Assembly (NCBI RefSeq): GCF_001729485.1
Contig: NZ_CP017157.1
Location: forward strand, 1,798,001-1,862,000
Direction of reading: 5' to 3'
DNA: 64,000 nucleotides
From: Streptomyces lydicus
GTDB taxonomy: Bacteria > Actinomycetota > Actinomycetes > Streptomycetales > Streptomycetaceae
Both the position numbers and the translations under genes were made by a program. Below the pieces are notes generated by a model that ran no database searches, was not told the DNA's origin, and saw only the letters and a list, made by a program, of their open reading frames with translations. The first letter of the stretch is position 1, and the number at the start of each line of letters is the position of its first letter. Positions 7,341-15,856 of the stretch are shown here, piece by piece.

Positions 7341-8062
7341 GCCGCGCAGGCGGGGGCGGCGACGTCCACAACAGCCCGACGACGCACGGCGATCACTCCA
7401 TCGCGGCCAACGACATCCGGAACGTGATCATCCGTTGGGTGCTGCACCCCAGCGCGCGCTGGTTGCCGCTGCTGCTGGCCTGCGCCGCCGTCGTGGCCGC
7501 CGGGGCGCGGTGGCCGGACGGGCCGGCCCGGCAGTACGTCCTGTGGGGCGTCCTCACCGGCCTCTCGCTGCTCGCGGCCGCCGCCCGGGTCCTCGACCGG
7601 CGCCCCCGTGACGCCCTGGTGGTCGGTGTCCTGTCGCTGGTCTCCGTGCTGGCGACGGTCGGCGGCTGGCTGACGTTCCAACAGGTCGTGGCGCACGGCG
7701 AGATCGATGTCACCGGGCAGGTGCGGAGCGAGGGCCGGCAGCCGCTGGACGACGGGGCCCACCGCACGCTCACCCTCCGTCTCGACGCGCCCGCCCTCGC
7801 GGAACCGCGCGACGCCCTGCGGCTGACGCTGGCCATCGCCGACCACGACCCGGCCGGCCCGACCTGCCTGCCGGACACCCGCGCCACCCTCTCGCTGCTC
7901 ACCTCCGGCGCCGCCCAGCCCACGGAGGTCCGCCCCGGCGGCACCGCCGACTTCTCGCTCGGGGCGCGGGCCGGCGCCGTACGCATCGGGGTGGTGCTGC
8001 ACACCGCCCGGGGCTGCCGGATGGACGTACGGGCGACGGGCGCGGTGCTGCACGACAGATAA
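7337..8062 (+). CDS. Membrane protein with N-terminal VHN-type motif and C-terminal beta-rich domain
   Basis: A 241-residue protein. After MSRAGGGGDVHNSPTTHGDH and SIAANDIRNVI, it has three or four membrane segments between about 37 and 120 (WLPLLLACAAVVAAGARW; YVLWGVLTGLSLLAAAARV; ALVVGVLSLVSVLATVGGW). The remaining 115 residues are probably extracytoplasmic and beta-rich, with two cysteines (DPAGPTCLPDT and ARGCRMDV) that could form a disulfide. The N-terminal motif matches the C-terminal motif of the preceding protein, so the two may bind each other or a common partner. No family recognised. The gene is cotranslated with the upstream gene and followed 42 bases later by a solute-binding lipoprotein. 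Confidence 0.65.
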   Translation: MSRAGGGGDVHNSPTTHGDHSIAANDIRNVIIRWVLHPSARWLPLLLACAAVVAAGARWPDGPARQYVLWGVLTGLSLLAAAARVLDRRPRDALVVGVLSLVSVLATVGGWLTFQQVVAHGEIDVTGQVRSEGRQPLDDGAHRTLTLRLDAPALAEPRDALRLTLAIADHDPAGPTCLPDTRATLSLLTSGAAQPTEVRPGGTADFSLGARAGAVRIGVVLHTARGCRMDVRATGAVLHDR

Positions 8063-8104
8063 CCGGAAGCAGGACGCCGGGCAGCCGGCGGGAACGGGGG
8101 AGAG

Positions 8105-9007
8105 ATGATCACAGGAGCCGCACGCACCTCGCGCAGGAGGCGCCGTGCCCGCCCGCGCCGCGCGCTCGTGGCCGCGGCGCTGGCCACGCTCGCCGCGTCG
8201 GCCGCCGCCTGCGGCACGGCGGAGCCGCCGTCGCTCTTCGCGTCCGGCAAGGTCTCGGTCGGCGCGAAGAACGACCAGCCGGGGACGGGCGTGGTCCACA
8301 CCTACAAGTTCTCCGGGTTCGACATCACCGTCGCGCGGCAGATCCTCGCGTCCGTCGGTGCCGAGCCGGACTTCGGGATCGTGCCGTCCGAGGACCGCAG
8401 CGCGGTCCTCACCGGGAAGAAGAAGGACCTGGTCGTGGCGACGTTCTCGATCACCGTCGACCGGATGAAGGAGCTGGACTTCGCGGGCCCGTACGCCTCG
8501 ACGTACCAGGGCATCCTGGTGCGCCGGAACGACCACCGGATCCGCAAACCGGACGACCTCTACGGCAAGCGCGTCTGCACCTGGCCGGGGACCACCTCGG
8601 CGACCACGCTGGAGGGCCCGCAGTACAACCGGATCGCGGTATACGAGCGGCCCGACGCCTCCAGCTGCCTGGCTGATCTCAAGGTCAAGAAGGTCGCCGA
8701 CGCGGTCTCCACCGACCAGATGATCCTGTACGGCTTCACCCAGGAGAACCCCGACCTGCGGGTCGTCCCCGACATCACCTACGGCTCCGCCAACCACTAC
8801 GGCATCGCCATGAACAAGGGGCACCGCAAGGACTGTCTGCGGCTGCGCGACGCGCTGCGCGAGTACGTCGGCAGCAACACCTGGAGCCACGACTTCTCGA
8901 CCTCGCTGTGGTCCATCCCGAAGGCCGACCCCACCTGGGAGACCGACTACCGGCCGCGCGAGGAGACCATCGACGCGCTCTCCTGCCGGGACCGGCCCGG
9001 CGCCTGA
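8105..9007 (+). CDS. Amino-acid-type extracellular solute-binding lipoprotein (orphan)
   Basis: A 300-residue family-3 (GluB/HisJ-type) solute-binding protein. It has an Arg-rich signal, RRRRRARPRRALVAAALATL, and a lipobox-like SAAAC at about residues 33-37. The body shows the two-lobed binding fold: FDITVARQILASVG, VPSEDRSAVLTGKKKDLVVA, SITVDRMKELDFAGPY, VSTDQMILYGF and YGIAMNKGH. Such proteins normally deliver glutamate-like amino acids to an ABC permease, but no permease or ATPase lies nearby. It is the third gene of a unit with two unknown proteins, one of them membrane-bound. It may act as an external ligand sensor for them rather than as an importer; this is inference from context. Confidence 0.82.
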   Translation: MITGAARTSRRRRRARPRRALVAAALATLAASAAACGTAEPPSLFASGKVSVGAKNDQPGTGVVHTYKFSGFDITVARQILASVGAEPDFGIVPSEDRSAVLTGKKKDLVVATFSITVDRMKELDFAGPYASTYQGILVRRNDHRIRKPDDLYGKRVCTWPGTTSATTLEGPQYNRIAVYERPDASSCLADLKVKKVADAVSTDQMILYGFTQENPDLRVVPDITYGSANHYGIAMNKGHRKDCLRLRDALREYVGSNTWSHDFSTSLWSIPKADPTWETDYRPREETIDALSCRDRPGA

Positions 9008-9140
9008 CGCCGATAGGGGAGCAGGAGACCCCGTTGCCGACGGTCCGGCTCCCGGCGAGGGCGAGGCTCTACGCCCGGCCGGGCCCGCACTGGCGGCCTC
9101 GACATGCGGGCGGAGCGTTACCGGGCCGATACTTTGTGCT

Positions 9141-10709
9141 ATGAATGAGCAATTTGTCCCCATTCCTGGCAGTGAACGCTCGGCGGCGCCCCAGGCGCGC
9201 ACCGGCGGCCCCCTCCCCGCGTCGGCGCCCGTCGAGGCCACCATCGTGCTGCGGCGCCGCGCGGAGGTGCCCCACGAGCTGGTGACCGGGCCCGAGACCA
9301 TCCCGCAGCCCGAGCTGGCGGAGCGGTACGGCGCCGAGCCGGCCGACGCCGACCGCGTGCGCGACGTCCTGGAGGGTCGCTTCGGCGTGCGGGTGACCGA
9401 CGTCGACCTGGCGTCCCGGCAGATGCGGGTGGCGGGCACCGCGGAGCAGATGACCGCGGCGTTCCGCACCGAACTCTCCCGGGCGGCCAGCCCCGACCCG
9501 TTCGGCGGCGCACCCGTCGAACACCGGCACCGCGAGGGCGCGCTGGAGGTGCCCGCGGAGCTGGACGGCCTGATCGTGGCGGTGCTCGGCCTGGACGACC
9601 GGCCGCAGGCCCGCCCCCATCTGCGGCGCGCCCAGGCCGAGGCCCGCCAGATCTCCTACAAGCCGAACGAACTCGCGAACGTGTACCACTTCCCGCCCGG
9701 GACCGACGGCAGCGGCCAGGTCGTGGCCCTGCTCGAACTCGGCGGCGGCTACCACCAGGAGGAACTCGACACGTACTTCCGGTCCCTCGGTGTGCCGACG
9801 CCGCGGGTGACCCCGGTGAACGTCGGGACCGGCCGCAACCACCCCGGCGAGGACGCGGACGACGAGGTGCTGCTGGACATCGAGGTCCTCGGCGCGCTGG
9901 CGCCCGGCGCCCAGCAGAAGGTGTACTTCGCCCCCAACACCGACCAGGGCTTCGTCGCCGCGGTGAGCAAGGCCGTGCACGACACCCCCACGCCCGCCGC
10001 GCTGAGCATCAGCTGGGGCTCGGCGGAGATCCACTGGACCGAGCAGGCCCGTGCCGTGTTCGACGAGGCGCTGGCCGACGCCGCGGCGCTCGGTGTGACG
10101 GTCTGCGTGGCGGCCGGGGACGACGGCAGCGACGACGGCGTCCACGACGGCCGGGCGCACACCGACTTCCCGGCGTCCAGCCCGCACGCCCTGGCCTGCG
10201 GCGGCACCAGACTGGACGCCGACCCCGCCACCGGTGAGGTGCGCAGTGAACGGGTGTGGGGCGGTGGCAACGGCGGCGGCGCCACCGGCGGCGGCGTCAG
10301 CATGGCCTTCGGCCTCCCGGTCTGGCAGAACGCGGCCGGTGTCCCGCACAACGGCAGCGGCCCCGGGCGCGGCGTGCCGGACGTCTCGGGCGTCGCCGAC
10401 CCGGCCACCGGCTACGAGGTGCTGGTCAACGGGCGGCGCACGGTCGTCGGCGGCACCAGCGCGGTCGCGCCCCTCTGGGCGGCGCTGACCTGCCGGCTGG
10501 TGGAGGCGCTCGGCCGTCCGCTCGGCATGCTCCACCCGCTGCTGTACTCCGGCGTGACGCCCGGCCACACCTCGCGGGGTTTCCGGGAGATCAACGACGG
10601 CAGCAACGGCGCCTTCCGGGCCGCGCCTGGCTGGGACGCCTGCACCGGCCTGGGAGTCCCGGACGGTGTCGAACTGCTCGCGTCGCTGCGGGAGTTGACC
10701 TCCCGCTGA
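9141..10709 (+). CDS. S53-family (sedolisin/kumamolisin) serine-carboxyl peptidase
   Basis: A 522-residue protein. Residues about 30-165 are the pro-kumamolisin activation domain (VEATIVLRRRAEVPHELV). The catalytic domain carries E242 and D246 in DDEVLLDIEVLG, the oxyanion aspartate in VAAGDDGSDDG and the nucleophile S440 in VVGGTSAVAPLW. The calcium-site tail is INDGSNGAF followed by GWDACTGLG. Sedolisins are acid-active endopeptidases that mature by autocleavage. No signal peptide is visible: the N-terminus MNEQFVPIPGSERSAAPQAR is polar, unlike most secreted members. A GATACT -10-like box at 9128-9133 ends 7 bases before the ATG, so the transcript may be leaderless. Confidence 0.93.
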   Translation: MNEQFVPIPGSERSAAPQARTGGPLPASAPVEATIVLRRRAEVPHELVTGPETIPQPELAERYGAEPADADRVRDVLEGRFGVRVTDVDLASRQMRVAGTAEQMTAAFRTELSRAASPDPFGGAPVEHRHREGALEVPAELDGLIVAVLGLDDRPQARPHLRRAQAEARQISYKPNELANVYHFPPGTDGSGQVVALLELGGGYHQEELDTYFRSLGVPTPRVTPVNVGTGRNHPGEDADDEVLLDIEVLGALAPGAQQKVYFAPNTDQGFVAAVSKAVHDTPTPAALSISWGSAEIHWTEQARAVFDEALADAAALGVTVCVAAGDDGSDDGVHDGRAHTDFPASSPHALACGGTRLDADPATGEVRSERVWGGGNGGGATGGGVSMAFGLPVWQNAAGVPHNGSGPGRGVPDVSGVADPATGYEVLVNGRRTVVGGTSAVAPLWAALTCRLVEALGRPLGMLHPLLYSGVTPGHTSRGFREINDGSNGAFRAAPGWDACTGLGVPDGVELLASLRELTSR

Positions 10710-10793
10710 GGCCCGTCCCCGGGCCGGGCCCCCACCCGGCGCCCAGTACCCTCAGGTGGATTTCCTTCGCATGGGCGTACGGGTGGGGGCGGC

Positions 10794-11000
10794 GTGCTCA
10801 AGCACTACTACCGATTGGTGTACTGGAAGCGGCGGATCGGCCGCGCGCTGGGGAGCGGCCGCCGGGGACCCCGGCGCCGGCCCCGGCTCGCCCCGCACCT
10901 CCAGCCGTTCCTGGTGTTCGGCGCGCTGGTGGCGATCGCCGTCGTGGCGTCCGCGCTGGCCGGGGCGGGCTACGACGACTTCGGTGCGGCCCGGCCGTGA
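10794..11000 (+). CDS. Small single-pass membrane protein
   Basis: A 68-residue ORF starting at GTG (10794). The basic cytoplasmic part LKHYYRLVYWKRRIGRALGS is followed by an Arg-rich region and one membrane helix, FLVFGALVAIAVVASALAGA, near the C-terminus. Codon third positions are strongly G/C, supporting real coding. No family or function recognised. The next gene is convergent, 21 bases away. Confidence 0.5.
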   Translation: MLKHYYRLVYWKRRIGRALGSGRRGPRRRPRLAPHLQPFLVFGALVAIAVVASALAGAGYDDFGAARP

Positions 11001-11021
11001 CCGGCGGCTCGTCCGCCCGCG

Positions 11022-12095
11022 TCAGGACGCCTGGGCCTTGTCGTACAGGGCCTTGGCGTCCTCGCCGAAGTACGGCCCGAACATCGTGTTCGGGAGGAAC
11101 TGGTAGCCGAAGCTGTTGACCGAGGACTGCAGCCCGGTGCCGGTCTTCTCGTCGAACGAGGTGAACCACGGGCCGCCGCTGGAGCCGCCGGTCATGTTGC
11201 AGGCCAGGCCGTGGTCGTTGGAGAACAGCGGGTCCTTGAGGGTGGTGCCGCTGCAGTAGATCAGCTTGGTGCCGTCGTACGGCGCCGCGGCGGGGAAACC
11301 GAAGGCGTACATGGCCTTGTTGTAGCCGGAGTTGAAGGACAGCCCCTGGCCGCCGACGACGTCGGTGAGCTTCTTGCCGTCGAGCGGGGCGACGACCGCC
11401 GCGCCCACGTCGTAGTTGATGTCCTCGCTCGCCGTCCACTGCGGGGTGGACAGCGTGGAGGAGGCCGCCCACTTGCCGTACGGGGCCTGGCCGTCGTGGT
11501 AGCCGGGAACGAAGACCCAGTTGGTGTGCCAGGCGCCCTGCAGCTTCACGCAGTGCCCCGCGGTGAGCACCGTGCTCTTGTTGCCGCTGGTCACCGCGTC
11601 GCCCGAGCAGGAGGCGGTGCGGCCCTGATAGGTGAAGAACACCCGCCCGGTGGTCGTGGTGACCGCGCCCTGGCCGGTCCAGGGCCCGCCGGCCTGCGGG
11701 AGGACGCCGGCCGACGGCGCGGCCGGCGCGGGTATGTCCGGGAGCCGGGGGAGCCGCGGGAGGGTGGGCGGCACCGTCAGCGGGGCGCCGTGCGGGACCG
11801 CGCCGCCGGCGCGACGAGCGGCGGACGCGCCGGGCCCGTTCGCCGGGGCGGCGAGGTCCAGCGGGGTGGCGGCCCGCATCCGGTCCGCGGTCCAGAAGGC
11901 GTCGAGGGCGGCGCGCGGGGCGGGGGAGCGGTGCCCGCCGTGCGGGGCGGCGGCGCCGGCCGGGCCGGTGGGGAGCAGCAGGGCGAGCAGGGTGCCGGCG
12001 GCCGTCAGGGTGCCGAGGGCGGCCCGGGACCCGGCCCCGGTGCGCGCCTTCGCCGTGCCGTCAACGGCGGATATGCCACGAGCGGTTCGTCTCAC
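11022..12095 (-). CDS. Secreted trypsin-like serine peptidase (S1 family)
   Basis: A 357-residue exported protease. It starts at GTG 12095 with AGAAGGAG 6 bases upstream. The first 45 residues are a signal peptide (basic start, then LGTLTAAGTLLALLLPTGPA, cut near AGAAA). A Pro-rich propeptide spans about 45-130. The catalytic triad is visible: His in TVLTAGHCVKL, Asp in EDINYDVGAAVV and Ser in MTGGSSGGPWF. Cysteine pairs flank the histidine and serine sites. The fold matches the Streptomyces group of extracellular peptidases with a V8/trypsin-like core. It may be cotranscribed with the upstream SDR gene, but the gap is 176 bases. Confidence 0.92.
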   Translation of the reverse strand: MRRTARGISAVDGTAKARTGAGSRAALGTLTAAGTLLALLLPTGPAGAAAPHGGHRSPAPRAALDAFWTADRMRAATPLDLAAPANGPGASAARRAGGAVPHGAPLTVPPTLPRLPRLPDIPAPAAPSAGVLPQAGGPWTGQGAVTTTTGRVFFTYQGRTASCSGDAVTSGNKSTVLTAGHCVKLQGAWHTNWVFVPGYHDGQAPYGKWAASSTLSTPQWTASEDINYDVGAAVVAPLDGKKLTDVVGGQGLSFNSGYNKAMYAFGFPAAAPYDGTKLIYCSGTTLKDPLFSNDHGLACNMTGGSSGGPWFTSFDEKTGTGLQSSVNSFGYQFLPNTMFGPYFGEDAKALYDKAQAS

Positions 12096-12271
12096 GCGTA
12101 ACTCCTTCTGCGGGGGCCGCGCGCGGCATGGCGCACGCGGCCGCGGGGGACGGGGCCGCGCGACCGCGGCCCGGCAGACGAGTGGTGCGGATCCGAGGCA
12201 AGGGTGCCACCGGAAGCGGCAGGAGGGCAGGGGGCGTACCGGGATCGGTGGCCCGGGAGCCCCTGTCGAGG

Positions 12272-13207
12272 TCAACCCCGGCCGATGTACGGCATGTTCG
12301 TCGCCAGCACGGTCGCGAACTGCACATTGGCCTCCAGCGGCAGCTCGGCCATGTGGACGACCGTGCGCGCGACATCGGCGGCGTCCATCACCGGCTCGCT
12401 CGCCATCTGCCCGTTCGCCTGCAGGATCCCGCTCTGCATCCGGCCGGTCATCTCGGTCGCCGCGTTGCCGATGTCGATCTGGCCGCAGGCGATCCGGTAC
12501 GGACGGCCGTCCAGGGACAGCGACTTGGTCAGGCCGGTCACCGCGTGCTTGGTGGCGGTGTACGCGATGGAGTGCGGCCGCGGCGCGTGTGCGGAGATCG
12601 ACCCGTTGTTGATGATCCGTCCGCCCTGCGGGTCCTGGTCCTTCATGACGCGGAACGCCGCCTGGGCGCACAGGAACGCACCGGTGAGGTTCACGTCCAC
12701 CACCGCGCGCCAGTCCTCGTGGCCCAACTCCTCCAGCGGCCCCGCCTTGCCGAACGTGCCGGCGTTGTTGAACAGCACGTCGAGCCGGCCGAAGCGGTCC
12801 CGCACGGCGGCGAAGAGCGCGTCGACCTGCTCGGGGCGGGTCACATCGGTCGGCACCGTCAGCACCGCGGGGCTGTCGGGGCGGGTGAGGCCCATCAGGC
12901 GGGAGGTCTCCGCCAGCGCCTCGGCGCGCCGGCCGGCCAGCGCCAGCGTCCAGCCGGCCTCGGCCAGGGCCCGGGCCACCGCCCGTCCGATGCCGGAACC
13001 GGCGCCGGTGACCAGGGCCACCTTGCGGGGCGCCGCCCCGCCCTGCCGGGCCTCCTGCGGCGCCGCGGCCGTCTGCGCGCTCTGCCCGGCCCGGGACGCG
13101 GGAGCCGGCAGCGTCGGCCGGGTCGCGGTCGCGGCCCCGCCCACCTGCCCGGCCCGCGCCGTCGGGGATGCCTGTGCCGCCCGTGCCCGCTCTGTGTTCT
13201 GTGCCAT
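12272..13207 (-). CDS. SDR-family NAD(P)-dependent oxidoreductase
   Basis: A 311-residue short-chain dehydrogenase/reductase of the classical type. The nucleotide motif TGAGSGIG is at about residue 68, NNAG follows at about 148, the catalytic Ser lies in [10 protein letters not shown], and Tyr and Lys in AYTATKHAV. The C-terminus keeps the usual substrate loop ([11 protein letters not shown]). It has an unusual 60-residue Ala/Thr/Gln-rich N-terminal extension before the Rossmann fold. No better start with a ribosome-binding site is obvious inside, so the extension may be real or the true start may be near codon 60. The substrate cannot be predicted. Confidence 0.9.
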   Translation of the reverse strand: MAQNTERARAAQASPTARAGQVGGAATATRPTLPAPASRAGQSAQTAAAPQEARQGGAAPRKVALVTGAGSGIGRAVARALAEAGWTLALAGRRAEALAETSRLMGLTRPDSPAVLTVPTDVTRPEQVDALFAAVRDRFGRLDVLFNNAGTFGKAGPLEELGHEDWRAVVDVNLTGAFLCAQAAFRVMKDQDPQGGRIINNGSISAHAPRPHSIAYTATKHAVTGLTKSLSLDGRPYRIACGQIDIGNAATEMTGRMQSGILQANGQMASEPVMDAADVARTVVHMAELPLEANVQFATVLATNMPYIGRG

Positions 13208-13297
13208 GGCGGCAGCGTAAACGCCGCACCCGGAGCAGACCGGGCGGCCGGGGCGCGTCTCGCGGATCGGACCTGCCGGGGCCGGTCCGACGCACCG

Positions 13298-14218
13298 TCA
13301 GGGGGCCTCGAAGCGCCGCAGGACGGCGGCCTTGGTGGCGGTGAACTCGTCCTCGGTCAGGATGCCCTCACGGTGCAGCGTGCCCAGTTCGCGCAGCCGG
13401 CGCAGCAGGGCGTCGTGGTCCTCGACGGGGGCGGCATCCGGCCCGGCGGCGGGGAGTGCCCCGGGGTCCGCGGGCGGTGCGGGGGCGGCCGGGGCGTCCG
13501 CGGTCGTCGTCCCGGCGGCCGGGTGCGGCAGCCGCGCCGTCACCGCGGCCGCCAGCAGCGCGGTGGTGCCGCTCTCCTTCTTGAAGCCCCACAGTTCGAT
13601 GGAGTTGGGGTCGTGCTCGGGCCGGGGACGGTCGGCGGTGTGGCGCGTACGGAAGCGGAGGTAGCCGGACTCCAGGCCCTTGGCGGCCCGCCACTCCACC
13701 GCGGCCAGATCGGCCAGCGCGAACTCCCGGGGGCCGTGATTCCGCTTGATCTCGCCGGTGTTCCAGCGTCACTCCAGCGACACCCGTTCGCCGTCGAAGG
13801 CGGCCACCCCGTCGACCCCGGCGGCGGTCAGCGGTACGGCCGGGCCGGGCAGCAGATAGCGGTCGCAGGGCCCGTCCGGTATCTGCTCCAGCAACAGGGC
13901 CTGCCGCACCGCGTCGACGAAGTACGCGGCGACGTCGACCCGCGCGGTGTCCACCGCCACCTGGTACGGGTTCGCGTCGTCCGGCAGGCTGCCGCCGGTG
14001 ACCAGCAGGAGCGGGTCGGCGCCGTCGCGCAGCCGCAGGCGTAACCGGCCGCCCTTGCGGGCCGGTTCGTGGGCGATGCCGGCCAGCGCGGTCAGCGGCA
14101 CCGTGAACTCGCCCAGGTCCTGGCGGAGTTTGTGCACCCCGCGCTCCCGCCCGGGCACGATGCGCACGCCTTCCCCGTCGAAGCTCCAGGTGCCGTCGCG
14201 CCCCATCAGTTCAGTCAT
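13298..14218 (-). pseudogene. DUF4429-SHOCT gene interrupted by an in-frame TGA
   Basis: The first 149 codons from ATG 14218 encode a DUF4429 repeat (DGTWSFDGEGVRIVPGRERG, then LLLVTGGSLPDDANPYQ and DRYLLPGPAVPL), ending FDGERVSLE at a TGA (13771-13769). The same frame continues without a shift through RWNTGEIK, FALADLAAVEWRAAKGLESG, NSIELWGFKKESG and an Ala/Pro linker. It finishes with a SHOCT-type tail, DALLRRLRELGTLHREGILT, at 13298. In relatives a Trp (TGG) occupies the position after LE, so this is most simply a TGG-to-TGA nonsense mutation, a sequencing error, or a readthrough site. Without the stop the protein would be 306 residues. Confidence 0.8.
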
Positions 14219-14383
14219 GGGCCGGATCCTACGGAGCCGGGCCCGGTGCCGCGATTGTCCGGGCGCGTCCGATGCGGGTCCAAGCATCATCCCGCGGTCA
14301 CGCACGCGTCGTACCCGGGACAGCGCCGCGCCGTCCCGTACCCCTCCAATCCTTGGGGACAACCGCCGCCAGGGGAGGGCCAG

Positions 14384-15710
14384 ATGCCGCAGACCGCAGC
14401 GTACGAGCAGGAGATCCGGGCAGCCGCCGCGCACCTCGCGCACGCGGTGCGCCCCCCGCAGGCAGGCGCCGCGCACGTCGGCCGCCGGCGGTTCCTCACC
14501 GCCACCGGGGCCGCCGCCGCGCTCGCCTTCGCGACCAACCTCCCGGGCGCGGGCGCCGCGCACGCCGCCGAGATCGACGCCCGCAAGATCACCGAGAACC
14601 CCTTCACCCTCGGCGTCGCCTCCGGCGACCCTCCCCCAAGCTCTTGAGGAGCAGGGGGCACCCCCCTCCGGCTCGGTGGTGCTGTGGACCCGTCTCGCGC
14701 CGCGCCCGTACGAGCCGGGCAACGGCATGCCGGACGCCAGAGTCACCGTCCGCTGGGAAGTCGCCTACGACGAGCACTTCACGCGGCTGGCCGGCCGGGG
14801 CCGCGCCGAGGCGCACCCGGAGTTCAACCACTCCGTGCACATCGAGCCCACCGGTCTCGCCCCCGACCGCGTCTACCACTACCGCTTCCGCGCCGGCAGC
14901 TGGATCAGCCCCGTCGGCCGCACCCGCACCGCGCCCGCCCGCTCCGCCCATCTCTCCGAGCTGAAGCTCGCCGCGGTCTCCTGCCAGGCGTACCACGACG
15001 GCTACTTCACGGCGTACCGGCACCTGGCGCAGGAGGACCTCGACGTCGTCTTCCACCTCGGCGACTACCTCTACGAGTACCCGGTCGGCGCGCACGGCGG
15101 TGCCCGCAACCACACCGACCGCACGCTGCCCGCGCTGTTCAACCGCGAGACGGTCACGCTGGACGACTACCGGCTGCGCTACGCCCTCTACAAGTCCGAC
15201 CCGGACCTCCAGGCCGCGCACGCCGCGCACCCCTTCATCGTCACCTGGGACGACCACGAGGTGGAGAACAACCCCGGCTACCAGGTCAGCATGGACGCCT
15301 GGGACGGCTACCCGGCCTCCCGCGAGCGGGTCCTGGCGGGCGCGGAGGCCGCCGGTGTGGACAACCTCGTGGTGCTGACCGGCGATGTGCACGTGCACTA
15401 CGGCTTCGACATCAAGCGGGACTTCACGGACCCCGGCTCGCGCACCGCGGGCGTGGAGTTCGTCACCACCTCGATCAGCAGCGGGAAGAACGGCGCGGAC
15501 AAGCCCGCCAACTGGGAGACCTACCTCGCCGCCAACCCGCACATGAAGTTCTACAACGGCCGCCGCGGCTATCTGACCGTCACCCTGGACGGGACGACCG
15601 CCCGCGGCGACTACCGCACGGTGTCCGCCGTCACCACCCCCGGGGCGCCGGTGCGCACCGCCGCCTCCTTCGTCACCGAGGCCGGCGACCCGGGCCTCAA
15701 GCCCGCCTGA
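14384..15710 (+). pseudogene. PhoD-type alkaline phosphatase, frame-shifted and internally deleted
   Basis: From ATG 14384 the first frame encodes a twin-arginine signal (GRRRFLTATGAAAALAFATN) and the PhoD start NPFTLGVASGDP, then stops at TGA 14645-14647. The phosphatase continues in the +1 frame from about 14667 (SVVLWTRLAPRPYEPG, VYHYRFRAG, VSCQAYHDGYFTAYRH, LGDYLYEYP, FIVTWDDHEVENN, LTGDVHVHYGF). A roughly 34-base palindromic element at 14631-14664 separates the two parts. A second lesion is visible: ENN runs straight into PGYQVSMDAWDGY, so about 110 residues of the family's central region are missing. I think the gene is dead. Upstream motifs are intact enough to identify it confidently. 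Confidence 0.85.
14631..14664 (+). repeat. GC-rich palindromic element inside phoD remnant
   Basis: The element reads CTCCCCC, then AAGCTCTTGAGGAGCA, then GGGGGCACCCC. A CCCCC/GGGGG stem encloses a GCTC/GAGC-type inner stem. Its length leaves a remainder of one base, which causes the frameshift. It resembles the elements at 19032-19066 and 19833-19862. Confidence 0.65.
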
Positions 15711-15726
15711 TCCAGGGGCCGTCCCC

Positions 15727-15758
15727 CCCGCCGGGACCTGGGGACCGGGCCCGGCGGG
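15727..15758 (+). terminator. Hairpin after the phoD remnant
   Basis: The arms CCCGCCGGG (15727-15735) and CCCGGCGGG (15750-15758) are perfectly complementary around a 14-base loop. They lie 17 bases after the stop. No T run follows, as is usual in Streptomyces. Confidence 0.5.
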
Positions 15759-15856
15759 ACGTATGTCCTAGGTCCAATGGAGGGCTCGGGGAACGGCTGG
15801 AAACCGCCCCGTGCATGACACCATGGTGCAGCCATCACCGACCCATGGAGACGCTC

